Of a DNA stretch of 64,000 nt, positions 51,791-60,552 are shown in pieces. Numbering within the stretch: position 1 is the first letter of the stretch; each line of letters begins with the position of its first letter. The stretch is taken from assembly GCF_000812965.1 (NCBI RefSeq), contig NZ_JSYN01000014.1, positions 1-64,000 of the forward strand, in the 5' to 3' direction. Below the pieces are notes generated by a model, which was not told the DNA's origin, ran no database searches, and saw only the letters and a program-made list of their open reading frames with translations. The DNA comes from Pedobacter kyungheensis (GTDB lineage: Bacteria > Bacteroidota > Bacteroidia > Sphingobacteriales > Sphingobacteriaceae). Made by a program: the position numbers and the translations under genes.

Positions 51791-53281
51791 ATGAAATTAT
51801 TAAAAACTGCCTGCTCAGTACTGTTATCGGTAGTTGCCATAAATGCAGCACAGGCACAAAACACTAAACCAGCCGATACCCTGGTTAAATATTTGGATAA
51901 ACTGGTAGCTTCTAAAGATTCGGCCGATAAAACTTTGTTAAGAGCCAAATTAGCCAATTTATCGGATGCTAAAACCGAAAAGGAAGTCATAACAGCGGCC
52001 AATTATTATTATCGCATAGGCGATGCTAAAAAATCGGAAGCCATTTACGGCGATATTGCTACACGTTTCCCTTTGGGTACACAGGCGAGAAATGCTGCTT
52101 CGAAAGATTTTTATCAGCTTAAAACTGCTGCCGAAGCCGAAGCTGCTTACAAAGCCTGGGTTAAAAAGTTTCCGCCAACCATGTATGAGAATACCAAGGT
52201 AGACGATCGCCTGGCTTACGATTATCAAAGGGCCATGATTGCCGGTAAATTTGCCGCCGAAAAAAATGTAGCCAAAGCCAACGAATATGCCAATATGCTT
52301 GAAGTTGATTTCTGGAAAGGCAATGCTTATTCGGGTATTACCAATGCCTTTTACAAAAACGGCGATTTAGCCAATGCTGAAATTTATGCCAAAAAAGGGA
52401 TGGATAATGCCTTTTCGTATACGGATGGCAAAAAAGGCAATGAGAACTGGGCCAAATTTTCAGCCTCAGGCTACCCGGGCTTAACCAGCACCTATGCCAA
52501 TATTTTATTCGAAAGGAAAAAATATGCCGAGGCATTGAAGTATTCGGAACTTGCCTATAAAAAATCAACCAGTCTAAGTCCCAGCTTAAATTATCGTTAT
52601 GCGCAAATTTTAATGGGATTAAACAGAAACCAGGAAGCTTACGATAAACTGGAAGAAGTGGTTAAAGCAGGTAAGGCTTCACCGGAAATGGCTGCCGATT
52701 TCAAAAAGCTTTATGTAAAAGTAAAAGGTAGTGAAAGTGGTTTCGATGCGTATGCAGCTGCCATCAGAAAAGCATATCTGGAAAACCTGGGTAAACAATT
52801 GACCAAAGATATGGTGAATGAACAAGCTCCGGCTTTTACTTTAACCGACTTAAATGGTAAACAGGTTTCACTGGCCGATTATAAAGGTAAAATTGTAATC
52901 CTCGATTTCTGGGCAACCTGGTGCGGTCCGTGCAAGGCCTCTTTCCCTGCAATGCAAATGGCGGTAAACAAATTCAAAGACGATGAAAACGTGAAATTCC
53001 TTTTCATCCATACCTGGGAAAAAGTAGCCGATCCGGTTAAAGATGCTGCCGATTACATTAAAGGCATGAAATACTCATTCGAAGTATTGATGGATGTTAA
53101 AGATGTCGAAACCAAGGTAAACAAAGTGGTAAGCAGTTATAAGGTAAACGGTATCCCGGCCAAATTTGTAATTGATGCTGCCGGTAACATCAGGTTTAAA
53201 TTAACCGGTTTTGATGGCAGCAATGAAGCCGCTGTTGATGAGCTGAGTATGATGATTGATAAGGCAAAAGCCAAATCATAA
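51791..53281 (+). CDS. TPR-containing TlpA family thiol-disulfide oxidoreductase
   Basis: 496 residues. Signal peptide ending NAAQAQ, then a helical TPR-like region (about 60-330; for example NGDLANAEIYAKKGMDNAF and KKYAEALKYSELAYKKS). A TlpA/thioredoxin domain (APAFTLTDLNGKQVSLADY) carries WCGPC at 377-381 and the cis-Pro loop NGIPAKFVID. A periplasmic disulfide reductase is likely. It follows the SusD gene by 158 bases across a hairpin repeat, so it may be co-transcribed or attenuated. Partner substrate unknown. Confidence 0.9.
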   Translation: MKLLKTACSVLLSVVAINAAQAQNTKPADTLVKYLDKLVASKDSADKTLLRAKLANLSDAKTEKEVITAANYYYRIGDAKKSEAIYGDIATRFPLGTQARNAASKDFYQLKTAAEAEAAYKAWVKKFPPTMYENTKVDDRLAYDYQRAMIAGKFAAEKNVAKANEYANMLEVDFWKGNAYSGITNAFYKNGDLANAEIYAKKGMDNAFSYTDGKKGNENWAKFSASGYPGLTSTYANILFERKKYAEALKYSELAYKKSTSLSPSLNYRYAQILMGLNRNQEAYDKLEEVVKAGKASPEMAADFKKLYVKVKGSESGFDAYAAAIRKAYLENLGKQLTKDMVNEQAPAFTLTDLNGKQVSLADYKGKIVILDFWATWCGPCKASFPAMQMAVNKFKDDENVKFLFIHTWEKVADPVKDAADYIKGMKYSFEVLMDVKDVETKVNKVVSSYKVNGIPAKFVIDAAGNIRFKLTGFDGSNEAAVDELSMMIDKAKAKS

Positions 53282-53308
53282 AAAAACAAAGAGCCAAATC
53301 TTAAATAC

Positions 53309-53349
53309 AATGCCCCCAAAAAGTTAAATACTTTGCGGGGGCATTTTTA
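53309..53349 (+). terminator. Terminator after the TlpA gene
   Basis: AATGCCCCC and GGGGGCATT arms about 19 bases apart are followed by a T run (53346-53349). It closes the ECF/FecR/SusCD/TlpA transcript 28 bases after the stop codon. Confidence 0.88.
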
Positions 53350-53364
53350 TGCGTAGTAAAATTC

Positions 53365-53530
53365 AATGAAAGCTTCCCACCATAGGTGGCAGGGAATCAT
53401 TGTTACTTTGAAAGTTCACCACCATGGGTGGCAAGGAATCATTGTTACTTTGAAAGCTCCCCACCATGGGTGGCAACAAATCATAGTTACTTTGAAAGCT
53501 TCCCACCATAGGTGGCAACAAATCAAAGTA
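53365..53530. repeat. 42-bp tandem repeat array with palindromic core
   Basis: Units start at exactly 53377, 53419, 53461 and 53503, a strict 42-bp period, preceded by a partial unit from 53365. Each holds CCACCATAGGTGG or CCACCATGGGTGG, a 4-bp-spaced dyad, followed by about 28 bases ending GTTACTTTGAAAG. There are about four units, with no unique spacers, so this is not a CRISPR. No gene overlaps it; it lies between convergent genes. Confidence 0.88.
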
Positions 53531-53596
53531 AAATAAGGCTGTTCTTTACTCATAAGCCTGTAACTTGTCATCCCGTAATGACAGCACCTTCGCGAT

Positions 53597-53708
53597 CGTC
53601 ATTGCGAGGTTCGAAGCAATCTTACTACTTTAGGTAGGTAAAAGCAGCAATTCCATTTCAACTAGCGTTCGTTGTAAGATTGCTTCGTCGTTCCTCCTCG
53701 CAATGACG
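53597..53708. repeat. Second GTCATTGCGAGG palindromic dispersed repeat
   Basis: CGTCATTGCGAGG (53597-53609) and its complement CCTCGCAATGACG (53696-53708), with an inner pair TCGAAGCAATCTTA and TAAGATTGCTTCG, can pair into a long hairpin about 112 bases long. It sits 24 bases past the 3' end of the aldo/keto reductase gene. Confidence 0.85.
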
Positions 53709-53731
53709 ATTGTTTTATATAGTAACCAGCA

Positions 53732-54715
53732 TTAAAACTTATTCAGCTCAGTTGCAATAAATGCAAGCTCTTCAGTTGTAAGATCAAACTGCATGGCCTG
53801 TGCATTGGCTATAGCTTGTTCTGCATTTCTGGCACCTGCAAGTACGGTGGTAATGCCTTTTTGTAAGGTAGTCCAGCGCAATACCAGTTGTGCTAAAGTG
53901 GCATTTTTCGATTCAGCAATGGGGCGGATACCGGTCAAAAAGCTTTCTACTTTTTTAAGGTCGAACTGACTGAAATACCCGTTTCTATGATCATCGGCTT
54001 TTAACTGGTTATTTTCGAAATACTTTCCTGATAAAAGCCCACGTTCCATCGGGCTATAAGCCAGCAAACCGATTTTGTTTTCGATAGCATAAGGCACCAA
54101 TTCCTGCTCAATATCGCGGTGTAACATGCTATAATAAACCTGGTTCGAAGCCGGAGTAAATGTTTTGCCGGCATCTTTCATTAACTCAACAGCTGCATTT
54201 GATAAACCTGCTGCACGGATTTTTCCTGCTTTAATCAGCGCCTCCATGGCTTCCATGGTTTCGTCGATCGGGGTAGTGGCATCAGGCCAATGTTGTTGTA
54301 AAAGATCAATGTAATCGGTATTCAGGCGTGTAAGCGATTCTTCTACTTCTTTAATGATATTGGCTTTGGATGAGAATTTATAGATGGGAATGGTTTTGCC
54401 ATCTTCCTGCATATCAAAAAAATGCTCACCTTTTCCGTTGTTGCTGCCATCCCAAACCAGTCCGAATTTGGTTAAAACCTGCACTTTGCTGCGGTCTTTT
54501 CCTTTTAGTGCTTCACCAATTAGTTCTTCGCTGAGGCCATAACCGTAAAAAGGGGCGGTATCTAAAGTGGTAATGCCCTGATCAATTGCAGCATGAATGG
54601 CTTCAATAGAGTCTTTTTTCTCGTTACCACCCCACATGGTGCCACCTATGGCAAATGCGCCGTAAGCGATAGCTGATAGGGCTAAATCTGTATTTCCTAA
54701 TTTTCTGTATTCCAT
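53732..54715 (-). CDS. Aldo/keto reductase
   Basis: 327 residues from the ATG at 54715 (MEYRKLGNTDLALSAIAYGA); the longer reading from 54772 adds 19 residues without family support. It has the (alpha/beta)8 NADPH-dependent reductase signatures: TLDTAPFYGYGLSEELIG with the catalytic Asp/Tyr, TKFGL with the Lys, and QQHWPDAT with the His. NADPH-site residues near the end include VLAGARNAEQAIANA. It is of the YakC/general stress AKR type; substrate unknown. Single gene. Confidence 0.92.
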   Translation of the reverse strand: MEYRKLGNTDLALSAIAYGAFAIGGTMWGGNEKKDSIEAIHAAIDQGITTLDTAPFYGYGLSEELIGEALKGKDRSKVQVLTKFGLVWDGSNNGKGEHFFDMQEDGKTIPIYKFSSKANIIKEVEESLTRLNTDYIDLLQQHWPDATTPIDETMEAMEALIKAGKIRAAGLSNAAVELMKDAGKTFTPASNQVYYSMLHRDIEQELVPYAIENKIGLLAYSPMERGLLSGKYFENNQLKADDHRNGYFSQFDLKKVESFLTGIRPIAESKNATLAQLVLRWTTLQKGITTVLAGARNAEQAIANAQAMQFDLTTEELAFIATELNKF

Positions 54716-54772
54716 TTTGATGTTGTTTTGAATTTGATGAGGCAAAATTTGGAATAATGCTGCTATCATCAA

Positions 54773-55357
54773 AATAGGATGAGTTATAGGTTGGTATCAT
54801 TATTTTAATAGTTTGTTTTACCACAAAAACACAAATTGCACAAAGTTTTTTTTGCCTTCTGTGACTGACTCTATATGTTTTAGCCACGGATGCACGGAGC
54901 CCACGGAAGGTTTAATGTTTCCTGGAGTCTTAGTGATTAATTTTTACAGCAAAGTTCATTTTTCCGTGTTTTCTGAGCCTCCGTGGCTGATTTATACGTT
55001 TTGCCACACCTGCCCAGCCGTTCAGGCAGGGATGCACAGAAAAGATGATCGTCCGATCCGATAGCTACCGAATTTGTTTCAGCATCTCATTTGATAAAGG
55101 CGTATTATTTAGTATGACAGGGGAATAAGAGACGCTGAAACACCCGTCCGACCCGCCGGGCGGAAGTTCAGGGTGACGACCTGTTACGAAGCACATCTTT
55201 TGCGATCTATTTAGCACTAACCGTCATTGCCAGCTTGACTGGCAATCTTAATGCATGTCTGCACGAACCACTATAACTAACCAAACCGCAGTGTTTAAGA
55301 TTTATTAATATTAAGTGAATATAGGGCTGGTAGTTTTGCCGGGTAAAACCTGCACCC
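54773..55357. repeat. Gene-free stretch with several dispersed repeat fragments
   Basis: 585 bases upstream of both the reductase and the sigma gene. It contains GCCACGGATGCACGGAG (about 54882) and its inverted relative ending CTCCGTGGC (about 54985), a dyad GTTTCAGC-A-TCTC (55076-55088) with GAGA-C-GCTGAAAC (55129-55141), and a short TTGCCAG/CTGGCAA hairpin (about 55227-55245). I see no protein-coding gene. The promoters of both flanking genes must be here. Confidence 0.6.
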
Positions 55358-55915
55358 TTGAGTAATACACTGTTCTTATCGCTGAAAGAAGATAACCGCC
55401 AGGCCATGGAGCAGATTTACCATGCCCATTGGGAATCGGTTTTCGATGCTGCATTTAAAAGGGTTGGCGATGAAGACATCGCACAGGATATTGTTCAGGA
55501 GATTTTTATCACCCTTTGGCAAAACCGTAAAACCATCGAAATACAGGGCGAATTGGGGGCTTATCTGCATGGTGCAGTAAAGTACCGCGTGATTAACCAT
55601 TTCAGGTCGGTAGCCATGCGCGACGGGCACCAGACAGAATTCGCACTTTTAATGGAAGGAAAGCATACCGCTGCAGCAGATTCGGAACTCATCAGGCAAG
55701 ATGCCGACAGGGAAGTGGAGCAGGCGCTGGCCCAGCTACCCGACCGCATGCGACTGGTTATTGCCATGAGTCGCAAAGAAGATAAAACCATTAAAGAAAT
55801 CGCCAGCGAGCTCGATGTATCCGTTCAAACCGTAAAAAACCAGATTACGGCTGCGATGAAAATCTTAAGGAAAAACCTTTCTTATATTTTGTTTCTAGCC
55901 TTTCTCTTTGGTTAA
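55358..55915 (+). CDS. ECF RNA polymerase sigma factor, TTG start
   Basis: 185 residues. Region 2 has MEQIYHAHWESVFDAAFKRV and DIAQDIVQEIFITLWQNRK; region 4 has LPDRMRLVIAMSRKEDKTIKEIASELDVSVQTVKNQI, given as joined segments. The start is read as TTG at 55358 because the first in-frame ATG (55406) would cut into the region 1-2 helix. It is paired with the FecR gene that follows and with the SusC at 57191. The stop codon lies within the first copy of a repeat. Confidence 0.88.
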   Translation: MSNTLFLSLKEDNRQAMEQIYHAHWESVFDAAFKRVGDEDIAQDIVQEIFITLWQNRKTIEIQGELGAYLHGAVKYRVINHFRSVAMRDGHQTEFALLMEGKHTAAADSELIRQDADREVEQALAQLPDRMRLVIAMSRKEDKTIKEIASELDVSVQTVKNQITAAMKILRKNLSYILFLAFLFG

Positions 55916-56068
55916 CTGTTTAAATCGTTTAAACTGGTTAACTGGGCAGTATTTCTTAATTGGGTTAATTGTTTAAATTGTATAAACTGGTTAACTGTTC
56001 GATCCCAAAGCAAATCTTTTTACTCGATACGCTACAATTAACCGATTAACCAGTTTCAACAGTTAACC
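55911..56068. repeat. Direct and inverted repeats between sigma and anti-sigma genes
   Basis: Two 34-base direct copies (55911-55944 and 55964-55997) share TGTTTAAAT and AAACTGGTTAACTG; an inverted relative with ATTAACCAGTTTCAAC lies at about 56035-56068. The first copy contains the sigma stop codon. The rest of the gap up to the fecR start at 56152 is plain AT-rich DNA. Confidence 0.75.
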
Positions 56069-56151
56069 GATTACTATCCTTAACCAAAACTTAACCTACT
56101 CATAACATCTTTGGTTAGTACCCTTTTGCATTTGGATTGACATCTAATCAA

Positions 56152-57096
56152 ATGACAGAAGAACAGGCAAAGCAATTGCTGCAAAAATATTTAGACGGAA
56201 ACGCTGATCCGGCAGAGGCCAGGCAGGTAGAAGAATGGTACAACCTTTTGCAAAAGGAAGAACTCAGTTTACCTGTTGACCGTAAAGCCGCCATTGGCGA
56301 AGAAATGCTGCTTAACCTCAGGGCAGCTATGAACAGCGAAACCAAAACCCGTAAATTATTTACCCGGACAATGTGGTGGCGTGTAGCGGCATTGCTGGCC
56401 GTAGTAATTTCTATTGGTTTTGGGATCTGGAAATTAAACCATACACCTCCAATTCAGGCATTGGTAGTAATGACCACCAAAGCCGGCGAGCAAAAAACAA
56501 TCTTATTGAGCGATGGCTCTGAAATTACATTAGGTCCTTCGGCAAAGGTGGTTTATCCCAAACAATTTGCCAGCAATAGTCGTAAAATTTCGCTGATAGA
56601 GGGTGAAGCTTTTTTCTCGGTAGCACACGAAGAGAACCGGCCATTTACCGTACAGGTTAAATCTGGTCTTGATGTTAAGGTACTGGGTACTTCATTCAGA
56701 GTAAGTGCCTATGCCAATCATCCGAAGGTGAAAATTACGGTGGCAACGGGTAAGGTAGCCATTAGTAAACAACAGCAGTTGCTGGGTACGTTGGTAAAGG
56801 GGCAGCAACTCGAATACAATAAAAGCAATGGGAGTACGGCGATTCACGAAGCCAAACATGAAGAATATGTCAAAATCAGCTTTGATGGCGAAACGCTGGC
56901 TGAGGTTGCACGTAAAATCGGTTATATCTACGGTATTAAAATTGTGTTGGCCGATAAAACTATCGAAAAGTTGAAATGTCGCGCCAGCTTTACGAGCAAA
57001 CAACGGCCCGAAGAAATCCTCGATATCCTGTGCAGTCTGCACCACATCCGGTTCAGTGCCGCTAAAAACCATAAAACATTTAAAATATATCCATAA
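56152..57096 (+). CDS. FecR family anti-sigma factor
   Basis: 314 residues from the ATG at 56152 (MTEEQAKQLLQKYLDGNADP). A TTG at 56137 would add five residues and is not needed. Cytoplasmic domain to about residue 75, membrane helix MWWRVAALLAVVISIGFGIW, then the periplasmic FecR domain (LLSDGSEITLGPSAKVVYP, LIEGEAFFSVAHEENRPF) and a C-terminal part with a LAEVARKIGYIYGI helix. It should transmit the state of the downstream SusC to the ECF factor. Confidence 0.93.
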   Translation: MTEEQAKQLLQKYLDGNADPAEARQVEEWYNLLQKEELSLPVDRKAAIGEEMLLNLRAAMNSETKTRKLFTRTMWWRVAALLAVVISIGFGIWKLNHTPPIQALVVMTTKAGEQKTILLSDGSEITLGPSAKVVYPKQFASNSRKISLIEGEAFFSVAHEENRPFTVQVKSGLDVKVLGTSFRVSAYANHPKVKITVATGKVAISKQQQLLGTLVKGQQLEYNKSNGSTAIHEAKHEEYVKISFDGETLAEVARKIGYIYGIKIVLADKTIEKLKCRASFTSKQRPEEILDILCSLHHIRFSAAKNHKTFKIYP

Positions 57097-57190
57097 TGAA
57101 TACATAAAACCAACAGCATGCTGGTTTGCAACCATGTTCAGGCCAGAAATAATTTAAAACACATTTTAAACAATACAATCAATCAAACAA

Positions 57191-60100
57191 ATGGAAACAA
57201 CCTCAGCCAAGAGGACATCACCCCTTATTCGGATCATGAAATATTCATGCTTAACATTTTCAATCATCTGCATCTTCTGCAGTTCACTGCTGGCATCGGC
57301 GGGCATGGCCCAACGCCTCGAAAAAAGTAGTGTAACCCTAAAAATTAGTAAAGGCCGCAGGCTTAACGAAATTGTAAAAGAAATAGAAGCCGCATCGGGT
57401 TTAAGTTTCGTGTACAATCCCGATCTGCTTCAGGAAAGAAATACCTTAGTTAGCGGCGAATTTAAAATGGAACCTGTACGTTCACTTTTAGATAAGTTAG
57501 GCCTGAGCGTAGTAGAAAAGGGCGATTACGTTATCCTCAATAATACTACTTTTAATAAACCCGATCGCATCATTACCGGTGTGGTAAAAGATTCGACCGG
57601 GCTTACACTTCCGGGTGTTTCGGTAAAAGTTGTAGGTACACAAAGCGGTACCATTACCGATGCCAATGGTGCTTTCAGGATCGAAGCCAGTGCGCAAACC
57701 GTGCTTTCTTTCTCTATGATTGGTTACCGCACTAAAGAAGTAACCGTAGGCGAAAACCCGGTAATTAATGTTACGTTAATTGAAGAACGATCAAACCTTG
57801 GTGAGGTAGTGGTGGTAGGTTACGGTACGCAAAAGAAAGAAACTTTAACCGGTGCCGTGAGTGTGGTGTCGTTAGATAAGTTATCGTCACGTTCGGTAAA
57901 CAGTGTTGGCGATGTGCTTGCAGGTAAATCGCCGGGCGTAATTGTAACCAACGAAGGGGGCGATCCAACGTCTACGCCGCGTATTAATATCCGAGGATCT
58001 GGCGGACTTAACGGGGAGAGTGTATTGTATGTAATTGACGGATCTATCTTTCTAGGTACCCCACAACTTAACCCGAATGATATCGAGTCGATTTCAGTAT
58101 TAAAAGATGCAGCAGCTGCCATTTATGGCGCACGCGCATCGGGTGGTGTGGTTTTAATCACCACAAAAAAAGGAAAGAGCGGTAAAATGCAGATCAGCTT
58201 TGATGCCAAATTAGGTCAGCAAAGTGCCTGGAGAAAATTAGAACCTTTAAATGCCGAGCAACGCGCACAGGTAGCCGCAACAGCAGCTAAAAATGGTGGT
58301 ACAACTATATTACCGGCTTTTGATGCCAGTAAATACCCTGACGGACAGGTTACGCGTACCAACTGGATGGATGAAGTGTTTAGAGATGGCTTGTTACAGG
58401 ATTATAACGCAGCCATAAATGGTGGAAATGAAAAATCGAACTTTTACCTGAGTTTCAATTACCGCAACGCAGAAGGTATTGTGTTAAACACCAAAACCCA
58501 GCGTTACAACTTTAGAATCAATTCTGAGCATGAGCTGGCATCCTGGTTAAAAGTGGGCGAGAACCTATCATACAGCAGTACCAATGGTAATGGTGCCAAT
58601 ACCAGCAGCGATTATACCGGTGCGCTTTTATCAGCTATTTATTATCCAACCAATGGTACGCCTTACAATGCCGATGGTAGTTTTGCAGGTTTACCTGGCG
58701 GTCAGTATGCAGGCGATTACGGCGATATCATTAACCCTGTTGCCGAATTACAGCGTATTGATGTAAATAACCCGGTTAATGTATTGGTGGTAAATCCTTA
58801 TGCTACCCTTAAACTGGCCAAAGGTTTAACTTTCCGTTCAAACCTGAGCATTACCAAAAGAGATGCCAGCTATAAGAGTTTTACGCCTAAAAGACCTGAA
58901 GTAGGTAAACCGGTTTTGAGCAATAGCCTGCAGCAAAGCAGCGATCAATCGACCGATTTTCTTACCGAGCAGGTATTGAGTTATAAAGAAACTTTCGGTA
59001 AGCACAGCTTAGATGCTACCGGTGGATATACTTTCCAAAAAACAAAGAATAGCGGATTGAGTACTTCGGGCGCAGGTTTTGATGATGAATCGCCACAGTA
59101 CCGCTATCTGGCTAACGCAACTGTCATCCAGCCTTCATCAAGTTATTATAATGCCAATGCAGTGTCATCACTGTTTTTAAGGGCCAACTATAACTATGAC
59201 GAAAAATACCTGTTGTCGTTAATCGGTCGCCGTGATGGAGTATCCTTATTATCAAAAGATAACAGGACCCGCAATTATGTTTCTGCTTCGGCAGGATGGT
59301 TAATCACTAAAGAAGATTTTCTTAAAAATACAGGGTGGTTAAACGAATTGAAATTAAGGGGTAGCTATGGCATATTAGGTAATCTGGGTAGTCTTCCGCA
59401 ATCGGCTGTTAATCCTTTACTGGCTGCAACTCAAAGTTATTTCGGACAAACGCCAACCTTACAAACAGGTTATGTATCTACCATATTGGCTAACCCTGGC
59501 TTAACATGGGCAGAAAGTAAACAAACTAACTTCGGGTTGGATGTTACCGTATTAAACAGGTTGAGTTTAGTAGCTGATTATTTTATTAAAGATATTGATA
59601 AGATGATTTTAACCCGCACACTTCCGGGTACAGCGGGTTTAGGTACGCAAACCATTAATGCCGGTAAAGTTAGAGATAAAGGGATAGAATTAGGCTTAAC
59701 TTATAACAGCGATAAAAATGCAGCTTTTACCTATTCTGTTAATGCAACACTTACTAAAATAAACAACAAAGTAATTAACCTGGGTGATGGATTGCAGAAT
59801 ATTGCAGTAGGTACCAATTTCCGTAACGAGCTTGCACCACTTTCAATCAATGTTGGTCAACCGCTTTACAGCTACTATGTATTAAAAACCGAAGGGATTT
59901 TCCAGTCGCAGGCCGAGGCGGATAACTATAAAAACGCCAGCGGACAAAAAATACAGCCCAATGCAAAAGCTGGTGATTTCAAATTTGCAGATTTAGATGG
60001 TAATGGCTCAATTGATAGTAAAGACCGTTATTTTGCAGGTAGTGCTTATCCTGATTTTTCTTATGGATTAAGCTTTAACGCCAGCTACAAAAACTTCGAC

Positions 60101-60538
60101 TTTAACATTTTTGCGCAAGGTGTTCAGGGCAATAAGCTTTTCAACGCCGTAAAAAGAACTACTTATAGTGCCAGCGGACCATCGTACAATAAACTGGTAG
60201 GTATTTTAGATGCATGGTCGCCAGAAAACCCGGGTGGCAAAGTACCAATTATCTCGACCAGCGATAGCAATGGTAACTTTAATGCCTCTGATTTTTATAT
60301 CGAAGATGGCTCGTACCTGCGTATCCGTAACGTAACCCTGGGTTATAGCTTGCCAAAACAATTAACCAGTAAACTCAGGACAGGTGCTATCAGGGTATAT
60401 GCAACTGCCAATAACCTGTTTACCATTACCAACTATTCAGGTTTTGACCCTGAAATCGGGATGGACAACAATGGTTTAGATGTAGGCCGTTACCCGCAAG
60501 CCAGAAGCTTTATCCTTGGTTTAAGTGTTAATCTTTAA
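57191..60538 (+). CDS. SusC/RagA TonB-dependent transporter with STN domain
   Basis: 1115 residues. Membrane/signal segment CLTFSIICIFCSSLLASAGMAQ near 20-40, then an STN domain (RRLNEIVKEIEAASGLSFVY, ending GDYVILNN), a carboxypeptidase-regulatory-like domain (GVVKDSTGLTLPGVSVKVVG), the plug domain (VVVGYGTQKKETLTGAVSVV, VLYVIDGSIF) and a barrel ending ILGLSVNL. Signals through FecR/ECF upstream. It is the first gene of a unit with SusD and a phosphodiesterase/phosphatase, so a phosphorylated or phosphodiester compound is a likely substrate. Confidence 0.95.
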   Translation: METTSAKRTSPLIRIMKYSCLTFSIICIFCSSLLASAGMAQRLEKSSVTLKISKGRRLNEIVKEIEAASGLSFVYNPDLLQERNTLVSGEFKMEPVRSLLDKLGLSVVEKGDYVILNNTTFNKPDRIITGVVKDSTGLTLPGVSVKVVGTQSGTITDANGAFRIEASAQTVLSFSMIGYRTKEVTVGENPVINVTLIEERSNLGEVVVVGYGTQKKETLTGAVSVVSLDKLSSRSVNSVGDVLAGKSPGVIVTNEGGDPTSTPRINIRGSGGLNGESVLYVIDGSIFLGTPQLNPNDIESISVLKDAAAAIYGARASGGVVLITTKKGKSGKMQISFDAKLGQQSAWRKLEPLNAEQRAQVAATAAKNGGTTILPAFDASKYPDGQVTRTNWMDEVFRDGLLQDYNAAINGGNEKSNFYLSFNYRNAEGIVLNTKTQRYNFRINSEHELASWLKVGENLSYSSTNGNGANTSSDYTGALLSAIYYPTNGTPYNADGSFAGLPGGQYAGDYGDIINPVAELQRIDVNNPVNVLVVNPYATLKLAKGLTFRSNLSITKRDASYKSFTPKRPEVGKPVLSNSLQQSSDQSTDFLTEQVLSYKETFGKHSLDATGGYTFQKTKNSGLSTSGAGFDDESPQYRYLANATVIQPSSSYYNANAVSSLFLRANYNYDEKYLLSLIGRRDGVSLLSKDNRTRNYVSASAGWLITKEDFLKNTGWLNELKLRGSYGILGNLGSLPQSAVNPLLAATQSYFGQTPTLQTGYVSTILANPGLTWAESKQTNFGLDVTVLNRLSLVADYFIKDIDKMILTRTLPGTAGLGTQTINAGKVRDKGIELGLTYNSDKNAAFTYSVNATLTKINNKVINLGDGLQNIAVGTNFRNELAPLSINVGQPLYSYYVLKTEGIFQSQAEADNYKNASGQKIQPNAKAGDFKFADLDGNGSIDSKDRYFAGSAYPDFSYGLSFNASYKNFDFNIFAQGVQGNKLFNAVKRTTYSASGPSYNKLVGILDAWSPENPGGKVPIISTSDSNGNFNASDFYIEDGSYLRIRNVTLGYSLPKQLTSKLRTGAIRVYATANNLFTITNYSGFDPEIGMDNNGLDVGRYPQARSFILGLSVNL

Positions 60539-60552
60539 TCTCACACAAAAAA

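Noticed and set aside
53365..53530. Possible CRISPR array (short palindromic repeats at even spacing).
   Set aside because: The whole 42-bp unit is repeated, including what would be the spacer, and there is no cas gene in the window.
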